A DNA stretch of 64,000 bases, from the NCBI GenBank assembly GCA_023052935.1, contig CM041298.1:61250217-61314216 (forward strand), read 5' to 3'. The stretch comes from Piezodorus guildinii. Its lineage: Eukaryota; Arthropoda; Insecta; Hemiptera; Pentatomidae. Positions 44,875 through 56,171 of this stretch are shown here, one piece after another; the stretch's first letter is position 1, and each line of letters begins with the position of its first letter. Both the position numbers and the translations under genes were made by a program. The notes under the pieces are model-generated. The model made no database searches, had not been told where the DNA came from, and saw only the letters and a list, made by a program, of their open reading frames with translations.

Positions 44875-45649
44875 ATCTAGTGCGGGCAACACACGACTTT
44901 CACTTACCACCATTTTTAAACTCAATGAAAGAATTTTTAAATACACTAAAAGATAAAAATACGTGAAACTATTAAAGAATTAATTAAATTGAATTTCTAT
45001 AGAAACATGTGTTTGATTCAAAAATCTATTATATTATTATCTAAAATAATCAGTTAGTTTTATGTTCATTTCATCACTCTCTATTAACTTTTAAAAGCTT
45101 GTGTATGAGATGATAATTTTTCTAAAATCTTTAGCTTTCCAACGGTATATCATACATGTATATTACTGCTCTTATGTTCAAAAACGAAAAATTGCATTAA
45201 AAATATATTTTTTCTGTTTTCTCCTTTAGTTGGGTATCGAGTTTATTCAATTTATACATTTACCAGTTTTTCATCAGCGTTAACAAGATAATCTAGTTAT
45301 TATTATTGAATCTACAAAATTAAAGGTACTTTAGGGGAAGAAAATTTAAAATATCGGCCTTTAAGCCCTGTCAGACCATTTTTATCTAAATAAAACCTAC
45401 ATGAAATTAAAGCCCATTAAATTTTACATCGATATAGCGAGTTCAATCAAAATCGTCGGAACCGTTTTTGAGAAAATCGAAAAAAGGTGCAAAATGCATG
45501 GTATAAAGTGCCTCTTCTGGTAGGCTCATTTTGATGAAAAAAGTTTTGTCACGTTTCGGGCGTATAGTTGTCTTAAATATGAAATTTCAGTTTCATAGGA
45601 CTTACCGTTTCCGCCCGGGAGCTACCACACACACACACACACACACACA

Positions 45650-45683
<34 letters not shown>

Positions 45684-45812
45684 ACCTTTTTGCGGGACTT
45701 GGTTATTTGGACTCAGGGGACCCTAAAACGTGTATTTCCGTTGAAAACTGGAATTCGAAAATTTTCACGATCGCAATACTTCCCCTTACTATATATAGTA
45801 AGTGAAAGTAAA
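44875..45812 (+). mobile_element. RepA full-length copy, R orientation (best-preserved)
   Basis: It starts AATCTAGTGCGGGCAACACA, has the left subterminal repeat ACTTTCACTTACC, and ends GTAAGTGAAAGT. Near the right end the usual hairpin is reduced to the 16-bp palindrome TTACTATATATAGTAA, a change shared only with 5262-6178. A CA tract at 45628-45676 marks the family's microsatellite site. The 103-codon open frame (45531-45842) recurs in pieces in other copies and is a property of the repeat, not evidence of a gene. Confidence 0.88.
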
Positions 45813-47224
45813 AAACGTACCAAAATCCGTCGTATGATTTAGGAGGAGTCAGATGAAACCAAAATCGCGTTATCATTCTATATATATAGAGAGATTATTA
45901 TTCTTTCCAATTTTAACCATAGTTTATAATTGCCATACAAACGTCCATAATTTGATTTACAACAAAGACAAAATAATCAATTAAAAAAATGAGACGGATC
46001 CTCTTATAATTTTATTTTTAATTTATAACCTTACTTTGATTTTCATTAGTGATTAAAAAAAAAAATTATTATTTATTGAAATTCGTGTTGTGAATTCATA
46101 TATGAATTATTAGAAAATTAAACTTAAGTATTATACTCTTCAAATAAATACTATTCAAAGCTCCGAATAATAATTCACTAATTATATAAAGAAGAGAATG
46201 CGTTTTTTATTACACAATAGAGCTTATTTCCTCTAATCCTACTCAACACCTTAATTAAAACAAATTGTTAATTTAAGACAATACAATTATTAGAGAGGAA
46301 AGAGGAATAGAAGTAACCTAGGCAGGAAACTAGAAATTGATGATGCATTGAAAAATTAGTTTATCTATTTTCCATTTCGAGATCCAAGCCAAAAACCTTC
46401 CAGTAGTTTCTCATGAACCTAACAGTTAAATTAATGGTGTATGAGAAAATTTCACTCTTAATCGATATATTGCTGCATGGAACGAAAACACTAGTTTTGT
46501 AACTCAGGAAGTTAAATCGTTCGGAATTGGTATTTGTTGCCTTGATGTGAAAAAAAGTTTATGAATAAATCAAATAAAATACTCCCAATTGAATGGAAAC
46601 TGCAATTTCTCCAATACTTGTCTGACACATATTTGATACCCCACCTACTTTCTGGAATACAATAATACTTTCAGGAAAAAACAAAATCTGTACAACCCAT
46701 GAAGGCTCAGTACATATGTGCCCATAATTATGTAAGTGGCCTAAGTCAAAATAAATAAATAAAAAATTAATCTATCACTTATTTCACACCACATTAGTTT
46801 AAACCAAATTTATTCAATGTAATTTTTACGATACTTTCAAAAATGAACAGAGAATTACTTTAGACAGTTGTTGTAATTTCAACGTTATATTGAATTCATT
46901 TAGTGTTAATTATGAAAGTGGTATAAGTCAAAAGTTTAAAGAATTTTTTATGAACATAACTGTAAAATGACTAATGCAAATAAAAAACACTGCAAATTAT
47001 TACACAATAGTTTATTATTTCCAAATAACAATATTAGGGTGTAAATGTTTATATAGCTGTTAATAGGCAATTAAGTAATATGAAAAGCAATAATTCAAAT
47101 GATAATATATCACTACCGCTGATTTCAAACGCAATATCTCAGGTAGTTGTTAACCAATTCCAATTATTCTTTTGTCATTTTGCCAGAAATTTAAGTCTCT
47201 GCCAAATGGTACTTACTTGTTGGT
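45813..47224. other. Unassigned AT-rich sequence
   Basis: 46370-46740 is slightly less AT-rich and its plus-strand translation shows LDVKKSL and PIEWKLQFLQYL, weakly reminiscent of a reverse transcriptase but too decayed to call. 46990-47060 shares TTTATTATTTCC and neighbours with 35570-35605, suggesting a low-copy repeat. Confidence 0.35.
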
Positions 47225-48055
47225 ACTTATTTATTAATTAGGAGATTTTTTTTTTTATTCGTTATTCGGATTCTACGCATCTTGAAACGTAAGAATTTTG
47301 ATGGAAGGTGGTATTTTTTTTTTTTAAACAGAAAAACTGAGTTATGGGCGTATTAAGTGAAATTTCTATTTTTTTTCTTTCCTATTTTATAATTATTCGC
47401 TGTTTTTTGGTTAAAAAACAATAATGATTTTTTTCCCTCCATCTTCAGTAAAACTGTGTTACAAGCTTTTATATAAGCGAGATTTCATTCATTTCACTAT
47501 ATTTTTTTTTTTTATTTTTTTTCTTCTTCCATTTTTTTTTATCGCGCTGTACTGATTCTAAATCTTAATACATAATTTTACATATCATCAAAAATAACTG
47601 AGTTATGAACGTATTAATGTGTAAAATTTCAATGTTTTTCTTTTCTTTTTTCTCTTTTATATTATTATTTCTCTTTTATATTGTAATTATTCGCGGTTTT
47701 TTTGGTTAAAAACAATAATGAATTTTTTCTCTATCTTCCAAAATAACTGAGTTATTGAATCAAATCACTTTTAATTAGCCGCCATTGTTAAACTAAGCAG
47801 CTGATATCAACGTCTAGATGTTGGGATAATCGTTGGAATAGTATTTTTGTGGCGAATTTAAAAAAAAAATGGTCTAGTTGTTTTAGAGAAATGCCGCAGA
47901 CGGCGGTTGGCGAATGGCGGACTAACGGATTTTTTTTTTATTCTTTATTCGTATTTTACGCATCTTGAAACGTAAGCTCTCAAATTTTTAAGGGGGCATT
48001 TTTTTTTTTTTTTTTTTTTTTTTTTTGGTCGATTACAAAGGTTTATTATTGAAAA
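47225..48055 (-). repeat. RepC copy with internal duplications
   Basis: It runs from TTATTCGGATTCTACGCATC to GTCGATTACAAAGGTTTATT and repeats parts of itself: TTATTCGC...TTTTTGGTTAAAA occurs at about 47395 and 47686, and the ...TCTACGCATCTTGAAACGTAAG end occurs at 47266 and near 47950. This is the complement of the RepC order at 32695. There is a T23-24 run near 48001. Confidence 0.72.
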
Positions 48056-48527
48056 AAATGAACCAAAAAACAAATTACTTATACACCCCTGAGAATTATT
48101 ATCAATTGATAGAAAAGTGTTGAAGAAGAAAAACATTTTCGATTAACCAGATGCCACAGTCGGATTTTATTTCAACGGAATCACTTAAAGAATCAACAAC
48201 AAGAGTAAAAAATACCGCGGGCGAATCTGTCTCTTGGATTTAAATTCAATGAATAATATTCTTGAAAAATGAACCTTATAAAATGTTCTATAAAATTTCT
48301 TTAGATGATTCTGAATTCCACGTATAGGATCTTTCACTGAAAGAGGAAGAAAAAATAGACGGAAATATTACTTTACTTCCATTATACACTACCATTAGAC
48401 CAGTAACGGAAGAAAAACAAAAATATATTATGCGTTTACTACCATACATCACTCCAGTTTTTCAGGAGCATTTTAAGAATCTTAAAATTTTTAAACCTCG
48501 AAATGACAAAAAAAAATGACTTTAAAA
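48056..48527. other. Unassigned AT-rich sequence
   Basis: Nothing recognised. Confidence 0.4.
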
Positions 48528-49672
48528 AAAATTTGGTGCGCGCAACACACGACTTTCACTTACTTTCGTTATTGATATCAATTTGAGAATTATAAAACAA
48601 ATTTAAAAACGAAAATAAATTATCAAAGAATTATTAACATTGGATTTTAAAAGAAAAATGTTTTATTAAATAACCTATCTACGACAACCAGTTTTCGGCT
48701 TTTCATTACTCTATGTTAAATTTTACAATAGTATTTATACGATGATATTTATTCTTAAATCTTTAGCATCCCAATAGTATATTACTGTTCTTAAATTAAA
48801 AAACAAAAAATTGCATTAAAAAAGTATTTTTGCGGTTATCTACTTTAGTTGGTTATCGAATTCGATCAACTTTATATTTACCTGTTTTTTTTAGATTTAA
48901 TAATTAGATGGTATGGTGAATTTCATAAAAACTACTAAATTAAACGTACTTTAGAGGAAGAAATTTTGAAATATCGCCATTTAAGCCCTGTCAGACTATT
49001 ACAATCAAAATGAAACCACTAGAGCGTGCGGCGATGACAGCGTCATCCAGTGGCCATGCAATGAAACAATTGCATTAAAAAAATATTTTTTTCAGATTTC
49101 TCCTTTAATTGAATATCGAATTCGTTCAACTTTTATATTTACTTGTTTTTTATTAATGGTAACAAGATGATATAGTTATTTTTATAGAATATGCAAAATT
49201 AAAGGTACTTTAGAGTAAGAAAACTTAAAATATCTGCATTTAAGCCTGTCAGATTATTTCAATTAGAATGAAACCTACATCATATTAAAGCTCATCAAAT
49301 TTTACATCGATATAGCGAGTTTAATCAAAATCGTTAGAGCCGTTTTTGAGAAAATCGTAAAATGGTGTTAAATGCATTGGATAAAGTTGGACTTCCGGTG
49401 AGCCAATATTAGTGAAAAAGTTGCTGTAACATTCCGGGCGTATAGTAGTCTTAAACATGATATTTCAGTTCCCTTCGGCTTTTCATTTTTGCGCTACAGT
49501 TACCACACACACACGGACACACAGACACCCAGACATTTTTGCGGGACTTGGTTATTTGGACTCAGGGGACCCTAAAACGTTTATATACGTTTAAAACTGG
49601 AATTCGAAAATTTTCACGATCTCAATACTTTCCCTTACTATATATTTCATATATAGGTAAGTGAAAGTAATA
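48528..49672 (+). mobile_element. RepA copy, R orientation, with a repeated interior
   Basis: It starts TTGGTGCGCGCAACACACGA and ends CTATATATTTCATATATAGGTAAGTGAAAGT, with a perfect 7-bp stem-loop. The interior from AATTGCATTAAAAAA to GCCTGTCAGA...GAAACC is present twice (about 48812-49018 and 49071-49275), separated by a ~50-bp piece richer in G+C than its surroundings (49019-49068). Confidence 0.87.
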
Positions 49673-50835
49673 ATTAATAAATGTTAATGAATTATTTCAT
49701 TAAAGTTAATTTATCGAATAAAACTCACAGTTCATTATCGTTTTAAATCATTTATAAGACATTTAGTTAATTTTGAAAATATTTTAAGTCAATTAAATCT
49801 TCAAAACAACATTATCATATGTTAACATTATATCGTATGTTATATAGTATGTATAATAACATTATCACCCAAAATTTCATATTCAAAATAAATTTCCATA
49901 ATACAAGACTAATAAAATTAATATTACGTATAATTAAAAAATATTTTTTAATTCGTTCAAATACAATTCATTAAATATCTCGACACAAGAAATATATGAC
50001 TTAAGAGTACTTTCATAATTATGGAACATATTCGTACTGTTTCCAGGCCACCGGCCGTTATTACCAATACTGGTGATTAGGCCAAGATCACTCTCAGCAG
50101 CCAGGTTTTTCTCAATTAAATTTGTACCTAATCGATCTATAACCTAATTAAGCCTGGCATTAATACAGGCAAAGTTTAGGACTCCCATTGTAGCATCCTT
50201 TGATTAGCTATGGTCCATTAAAGGGGCATAAAATATATAAAAATACGATCAAATATGTAGTGATAATTGAGAAGTTAATTTCCAAAAGGTACCAAAGAAC
50301 ATTTTTAAGAAATTGATATTTTTATTTTTTTTTATTCTCATCATTTAGTTGTATCTAAATATTCAATTTGATTATATCAAATGAGCACTTAAGTCCTTTA
50401 AAAACGAGATTTAAAAATGCAATTATTTTCTAAAGGTATTAAATTACACATTAAATTTTGTTCAAAATCCTAATGTAACATTTCATTTCATAACTTTAAT
50501 ATGATGTTATTACAATAATAAAAAATAATTCTAGATTTTAATGCCAAAGGAATCAAATTAGCTAGTTTAAAAATATAGTAATGAGAGATTTTCGCGCCCC
50601 CTGTAAAATTTTCTGGAATGGATATATAGTACCATTGTAGATCAAAGTCTCAATTGTTACTCTGATATTTTTTTATTAATTATTATCAAAAACTAAACTA
50701 AAACATTCCCTCATTCGCCCTGGAATTCTTAATAAATCTGAATTTCTGTCTCTAAAGAGGTGGGCTATATAACAATAATTTCATTAAAGGCAATAAGCAA
50801 TTAAAATAAAACTTTGATTTATTTTTTTAATTAAA
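49673..50835. other. Unassigned AT-rich sequence with a SINE1 3' remnant
   Basis: 50137-50233 (AGCCTGGCATTAATACAGGC, TTTAGGACTCCCATTGTAGC) is the 3' part of a diverged SINE1. The rest has no recognised content. Confidence 0.45.
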
Positions 50836-51450
50836 ATTAAAATCTGGTGCGGGCAACAGATGAAAAAAATTAAATTTCTATAGAAACATGTGTATTATTA
50901 AAAAAAAACATTATATTATTATCTTTTCATCACTCTCCGTCAACTTTTACAATTTTGTGTATAACATAGTACTTATTCTAAAATCTATAGCTTTCCGACG
51001 TTATATTCAACATCTATATTACTGTTCTTATGCTCAAAAACAAAAAAATACAAAAAAAAAATATTTTTGTGGTTTCCTTTTTTCGATAGATATCGAATTT
51101 CTTCAACTAATAAACTTACCTATTTTTTATCAATGTAACAGCCTCCTATGCTAAAGGTCACGGGTTCAAACCCGCAGGTGGTCCTAGGATTTTTAAATGA
51201 TAGTAAAAAATCCTTAGTTACGCCGTCCTTCGGAGGGGACGTTAAAAGGTTGTCCCTAGCCTGTGCGATGTCAGGTACTCGTTAAAGATCCCTATCCTAA
51301 TAAAACTTGGATAGGCAAAATTTAGGACTCACACTGTAGCATTGTCCGATTAGCCATAGTAGCATAAAGTGACGGTAAATAACTAAACAAACAAACAAAC
51401 AACGATAAGATATGGTTAATTTTTTCGAATCTACAAAATTATGGTACTTT
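50836..51450 (+). mobile_element. RepA copy, R orientation, truncated, with nested SINE
   Basis: ATCTGGTGCGGGCAACAG opens it, the subterminal repeat is lost by deletion, and the interior runs to TTTTTTATCAATG before the SINE and resumes GATAAGATATGGTTAATTTTT. It stops near 51450 where Penelope-like sequence begins. Confidence 0.75.
51137..51402 (+). mobile_element. SINE1, 5'-truncated
   Basis: It begins at AACAGCCTCCTATGC, retains the B box GGGTTCAAACCCG and the full body, and ends in an AAACAAACAAACAAAC tail. Confidence 0.9.
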
Positions 51451-51464
51451 AGAGACGCTATTTC

Positions 51465-51560
51465 ATCTCAAATTACATGAATATGAGAACAATAAATTCT
51501 CGAAACGTTGCATTAATAAAATTATTTAGTTATTGCCTGAAACTTAAGAACAGTAGAAAA
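51465..51560 (+). mobile_element. Penelope-like terminal fragment (candidate)
   Basis: GAGAA (51485-51489) and TTCTC (51497-51501) form a stem directly before GAAACGTTG (51502-51510), in the same arrangement as the stem II plus GAAAC-GU-U of the inverted-repeat elements. The box before it (CATGAATAT) is a damaged version of CUGANGA. The following CATTAATAAAATTATTTAG is AT-rich and non-coding. Confidence 0.42.
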
Positions 51561-52388
51561 CTTAAATTATCAACATTCGAGAACTAATCAAACAATATAT
51601 ATATTGTACCTCAGCGAACTCTGAAGGGTCCTGGGCTGTTTTATTTATTATTTTTTTTTTTTTAAGCGGTATTTGTTTTTCAACTTTACATATCTTTCAT
51701 TTTATATGATATATTTTAAAATATTGGATAAGTATAAATGCACGCCTGGGCGAACATTTTATTGGACCATAAAATTAAGAAAACTCGTTTATCTTACTAT
51801 TCCCTTCCATGAAACGCTCAAACTTCCCGAGAACAAAGTCCCGATCGGAAGAAAGGACTTGAGGAAATAAAGTAGACTTTATTAACTACTTTGGTTAAAA
51901 TTGAGTGGTTCCCCGTTTATGGCTGTAACCCGGTGAGGAAGTTGCGGTTTTATGTTTAAGTATAGGAGAAGCTCTTAAAGGTTTCGTGAGACAAGTTTAA
52001 TATCTAATAAAACAACGGGGCCAAACCACCCAAGAGTTTCTCGGTAGGCCTTAAGAGGTTTGTTTCGACATTGTTAAACTTCTACACCGCTTAATTTTTT
52101 TTCTACTTCAATAGAACTGGAGGCAATTACACTTCATTCCGCGTGTTCCTTCGTCATCTTTGCATTATTTAAAATAATTGTTTACTTCTATACTTATTCT
52201 TTTGAAAAAATGCGTTATTTAAGTTTGTAATTTCCGTTAAAATGCATGTTTTCAAGAATCTATGCCATATTAAATCAGAAACACATTAAAATGTTACAAA
52301 TTATACTTTACATTTTCTGTGAGTGCGGTAAGTTTCTGTGTCGGTGTGTGTGGTTGACAAGACTTGTTGTCGGACAAGCATAAAGCTT
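51561..52388. other. Unassigned sequence
   Basis: 51720-52140 is less AT-rich than its surroundings. A 65-codon open frame (51673-51870) ends KLPENKVPIGRKDLRK but has no recognised domain. Confidence 0.35.
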
Positions 52389-52490
52389 TTTTTTTTTAAT
52401 TTATTTATTAAAGTTTACAACTGTATTAGTTAATACATCAAGGATATGCCCATTGGCAGCACTCTACTAGGTAATCTAATCTTCTTTACT
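52389..52490 (-). mobile_element. J2 3' end fragment
   Basis: Only ~100 bp: T tract, AAAGTTTACAACTGTATTAG, then CCCATTGGCAGCACTCTACTAGG, the complement of the J2 3' UTR. Extreme 5' truncation. Confidence 0.75.
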
Positions 52491-54010
52491 ATAAAACTAA
52501 AATTTCATATTACAAAAGCGTGTTAGCCTCTAATGTTACAGCAATTATTTCAGACTATCGTAAATATTTTGGCAGAGCATAAATGACGAAAGTTAAAATT
52601 TTCTTTCTCTAAAGTAACATTAATTTTGTAGATTCTATTGGAATGACTATATCATCTTTTTAGCACTGATAAAAAATAGTTGAATATATAATTTTAACGA
52701 ATATAATATCCAACTATAGGAGAAAATAGAAAAAAAAAAATATTTTTTTCATGATAACTTTTTATGATAACAACATTAATATAGAGATATGTTATATACT
52801 GCATTCCATATATATGTTATACCAAGCATTTTGTACCTTTTTACGATTTTCTCAAAAAAGGCTCTAGCGATTTTGATTTAACTCACTATATCACTGTAAA
52901 ATTAAATGGGTTTCATCACTATATCATGTAGGTTTCATTATGTTTGAAATATTCTGGCAGGACTTAAATGCTTATTTTTTTTTTTTTAATTTTCTAAAGT
53001 TCTTTTAATTTTGTAGATTCTACAAGAATGACTTTATCACCTTTTAAGCACTGTTAAGAAATGGATAATTATATAATTTGAACGAATATGATATCCAACA
53101 ATAGGAGAAAATAGAAAAAAAAAATTTTTTTTCATGATAACATTTATGATAACAACAGTAATATAGATTTATATGTTATGTACTGTATTCCATATATATG
53201 TTATACCAAGAATTTTGTACCTTTTTACGATTTTCTCAAAAAAGGCTCAAGCGATTTTGATTTAACTCACTATATCACTGTATAATTAAATGGGTTTCAT
53301 CACTATATCATGTAGGTTTCATTATGTTTGAAATATTCTGGCAGGACTTAAATGCTTATTTTTTTTTAATTTTCTAAAGTTCCTTTAATTTTGTAGATTC
53401 TACAAGAATGCCTTTATCATATTTTAAGCACTGTTAAGAAATGGATAATTATATAATTTGAAAGAATATGATATCCAACTATAGGAGAAAATAGAAAAAA
53501 AAAATATTTTTTTCATGATAACTTTTTATGATAACAACATTAATATAGAGATATGTTTTATACTGCATTCCATATATATGTTATACCAAGCATTTTGTAC
53601 CTTTTTACGATTTTCTCAAAAAAAGCTCTAGCGATTTTGATTTAACTCACTATATCACTGTAAAATTAAATGGGTTTTAATATCATGTAGGTTTCATTTT
53701 TTTAAAAATATTCTGGCAGGACTTTTCTAAAGTACCTTCAACTTTGTATATTTCAAAAAAATGGAATATATTATCTTATTAGCATTGATGAATAAGTGAA
53801 AGTGAAAACAGCTAAATATACAAGTTAAACAAAAAAATTTTTAAGGATGAATATAAAAACGGGTAATTAATACAAATTGAACGAATTTGATCACCAACTA
53901 TAGGAGAAAAGAGCAAACTTTTTTTTGGGGGTATTTTTTGTTTCGAGCATCAGAATAGTAATGTAGATGTATAATATACCGTTAGTAAGCTAAACAAATT
54001 TTAAAAACTG
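52491..54010 (-). repeat. RepA-derived tandem array, period ~380 bp
   Basis: The RepA interior (L orientation) is repeated about 3.3 times. Marker ACCAAG(C/A)ATTTTGTACC occurs at 52821, 53205 and 53585 (spacing 384 and 380 bp). Units run roughly 52600-52985, 52986-53366 and 53367-53725, then a partial, more diverged unit to about 54010. Units two and three share changes not in unit one and vice versa. Each unit holds the TTTACGATTTTCTCAAAAA, CTCACTATATCACTGTA and CTTTAATTTTGTAGATTC segments. RepA termini are not seen on either side. Confidence 0.88.
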
Positions 54011-54249
54011 TTTTTTTTTTTTTCTGAATAAAAGATTTGATACCAAATCCTATATGATCAATACATGTAAAATGATGTAAATGAGAGAGACTCTAGAAAG
54101 ATAACACAAAAAAATACTACTATTAATAGAATAATTTCTGTGAATTCTTTTCTCAGATTTTGCATTGAGTGTTAATGAAGAACTTTGTTTTTTTTGTTTT
54201 GGTTTTAAGGCGTAAAACCCTAAGGTCATCAACGTCTAGCTACTATATG

Positions 54250-54857
54250 TATATTTAACCTTTATGAGATGGAACTATCAGGTAATAAATAATTGGGAAA
54301 AAAAAGATTATAATGTAAACAAAAATTAAAAATAAATTAATTGAAAACTGACAAGGAATGTACAGCTTTATATTTAATTAATACTATAGTCTTTATAATT
54401 TAGATAACAATAATTGCATCTTTAGAAAATCAAAAACCAATTTAAGGCTTTCCTCTCTATTATCCAATACTGTTGAAATATTTTGGTTTAGCCCAATTTT
54501 ATTAAGATGTAATGAATAACATGGGCATTCCTGAAAAATATGCCAAATGGTGAGATTTCCATCACAATAATGGCACCGGGGCACGGGCTGCCTAGTAAAA
54601 AGATACGAGTGATTTAGCCGCGCATGTCCTATCCTCAGCCGGGTCAACGCGACCTCCTCCCTGCGGCTGCTACGGCTAGATGTGGACCAGGGTTTCACTG
54701 GTTTTTTTTTATATTCTTCAGTTTGCTTAACTGGCTATCGTCCCACATTTTCTGCCACCGGTCCTCTTCTTGCTTTTTGAGCAGTTCACTGAGCTCAGAT
54801 GGGGTCAAGATGGCTGTTCCTCTCCCTGGCAGTGTGAGCGCCTGCCTTGCTGCCAGT
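54250..54857 (-). pseudogene. RNase H-type non-LTR retrotransposon C-terminus
   Basis: On the minus strand, SELLKKQEEDRWQKMWDD, then (after a one-base slip in an A run near 54708) RREEVALTRLRIGHARLNHSY, then VPRCHYCDGNLTIWHIFQECPCY and a C-terminal tail ending KMQLLLSKL at 54393. This RL.IGH..L.HSYL plus C-x2-C...H...C segment lies downstream of RNase H in I/R1/Jockey-type arthropod elements and resembles a zinc-binding fold. The RNase H and RT domains are missing, and a stop upstream of LAARQ marks the truncation. The 3' UTR extends to about 54250. Related to, but not the same copy group as, 9200-9730. Confidence 0.8.
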
Positions 54858-55048
54858 TAATGAAGAACTGTTTGATCATCGGCAGCTTTCTTTTATTTAA
54901 TGTTTGTAAAAAGATGGCTTCTTCTTTTGGAATTACCTGTTCTCTTTTCTTTCCTTTCCAAATTTTCTACATCTGAATAGAATGTGGAGCGGGTCTTCAG
55001 GGGCATTGCATGTTGTACGATTGCCATTATTTTCTATTTTTATTAGAT
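54858..55048. other. Unassigned short spacer
   Basis: No repeat or coding content recognised. Confidence 0.4.
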
Positions 55049-55141
55049 TTTTTTTTAATTTATTGAGATATATTACAATTTGTTTCAAAATGAACAGTAT
55101 TTACTGCAAACAATGATAAAATCGTATTACATAAAAATAAA

Positions 55142-55216
<75 letters not shown>

Positions 55217-55457
55217 GGAAGAAAAAACAACCTATGATTTAAAAAAATACAAAGATCATGTATAGCTATGTTTTTAGCTATATACAATATTTACAATCTG
55301 CTGAAGAAACTCCGGGCTAGCCCTTTCCCCCCACTTGAGGAGGGAAATGCAGAATCCAAGAGATCCCAGCGCCTTTTCTCAGCCGCGTCACTGGTATGAG
55401 CCATAAAAATACAGTGCATGAGAGGAGAATCTGACTAGTATAATAACTCCACTATAA
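55049..55457 (-). mobile_element. J1 3' UTR fragment
   Basis: The complement of GGCTGAGA(A/T)A, GCGCTGGGATCTCTTGGATTC and CAAGTGG matches the J1-1 3' UTR block that J1-2 lacks, and the left edge is the complement of the J1 tail (T run then ATTGAGATATATTACAATTTG). It is truncated exactly around the ORF stop, so no coding remains. A TA microsatellite (55145-55213) has expanded within it. Confidence 0.88.
55145..55213. repeat. (TA)n microsatellite
   Basis: About 34 TA units within the J1 fragment, at a site that reads GTATATATTG-like in the other copy. Confidence 0.95.
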
Positions 55458-55459
55458 AC

Positions 55460-56171
55460 GTTTATTTGCAAAGAAAATATATGTTATCCCCTATATAAAG
55501 GTGTGGAAGATAATGCAGTGTGACGAATATTAAGTGATTATTGCATGTAACAATTTTACATTGTTATATGCGTTTCCGCTCCAGATGTTTATTCTATTGT
55601 GTTTTAGGAATACATAAGTGGACTAACTTCCTGGCAGACAAGTCAGTATTCTGAAAATATTCTAATGAAAGGAGTAGTATTTATAATAAAAAAACAATTA
55701 AAAAAAACAAAAAAAAACTTTCATTCCTCTATTGAAGGATTTGCAATACAATTATTCTTTTATCGAAGGATCTTCATCATTTGTATGGCAATATATCCTA
55801 TCTAAAGTTAATTCGAACAGAATTCATTTAGCTGATTTTAACCTGTTGTTTCAGGTAGTGATATTTTGTGATTTATGACGTTATATTTAAGGCCTGTATC
55901 CATGGGACCCGGCCATCCTAGAAGAATTGGCTGTCCCGTGGGACCAATTCCTCTTGGCAAAGCAGCATACATCACCCCCTAGGCCACCTTCCTATAAATC
56001 CTCGCCCATTTAATACCTACCGTTTCCTTTTCCGAGATACCTTTATGTACGGGACTTCTCTTTGAGTTATTTTGCAATTTCCTTTGTCGTCGGTGGTAAA
56101 TAATGATAACCGTAAAACTGCTTTCCTGGCCTATCTCCTAGGAAAAAGAGGATGTCCCATAATAAATAAAT
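55460..56171. other. Unassigned sequence with a possible non-LTR 3' end
   Basis: 55890-56171 is less AT-rich and ends GATGTCCCATAATAAATAAATAAA, resembling the 3' ends at 8325, 20060 and 36270. A hairpin (GAATTG...GTCCC-GT-GGGAC-CAATTC) lies at 55924-55950. Confidence 0.4.

Noticed and set aside
45531..45842. 103-codon open frame that looks like a small gene with a His/Thr repeat
   Set aside because: It lies in the RepA repeat. Its parts recur in other copies with frameshifts, and the His/Thr run is simply the CA microsatellite.
46460..46700. Possible reverse transcriptase trace (LDVKKSL, LQFLQYLSDTY)
   Set aside because: The resemblance to Penelope-like RT is short, frames are broken and no catalytic motif follows. 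Not enough to call.
47270..47300. CTTGAAACGTAAG in RepC as a hammerhead box
   Set aside because: No stem II precedes it and no core box is found. RepC copies vary freely here.
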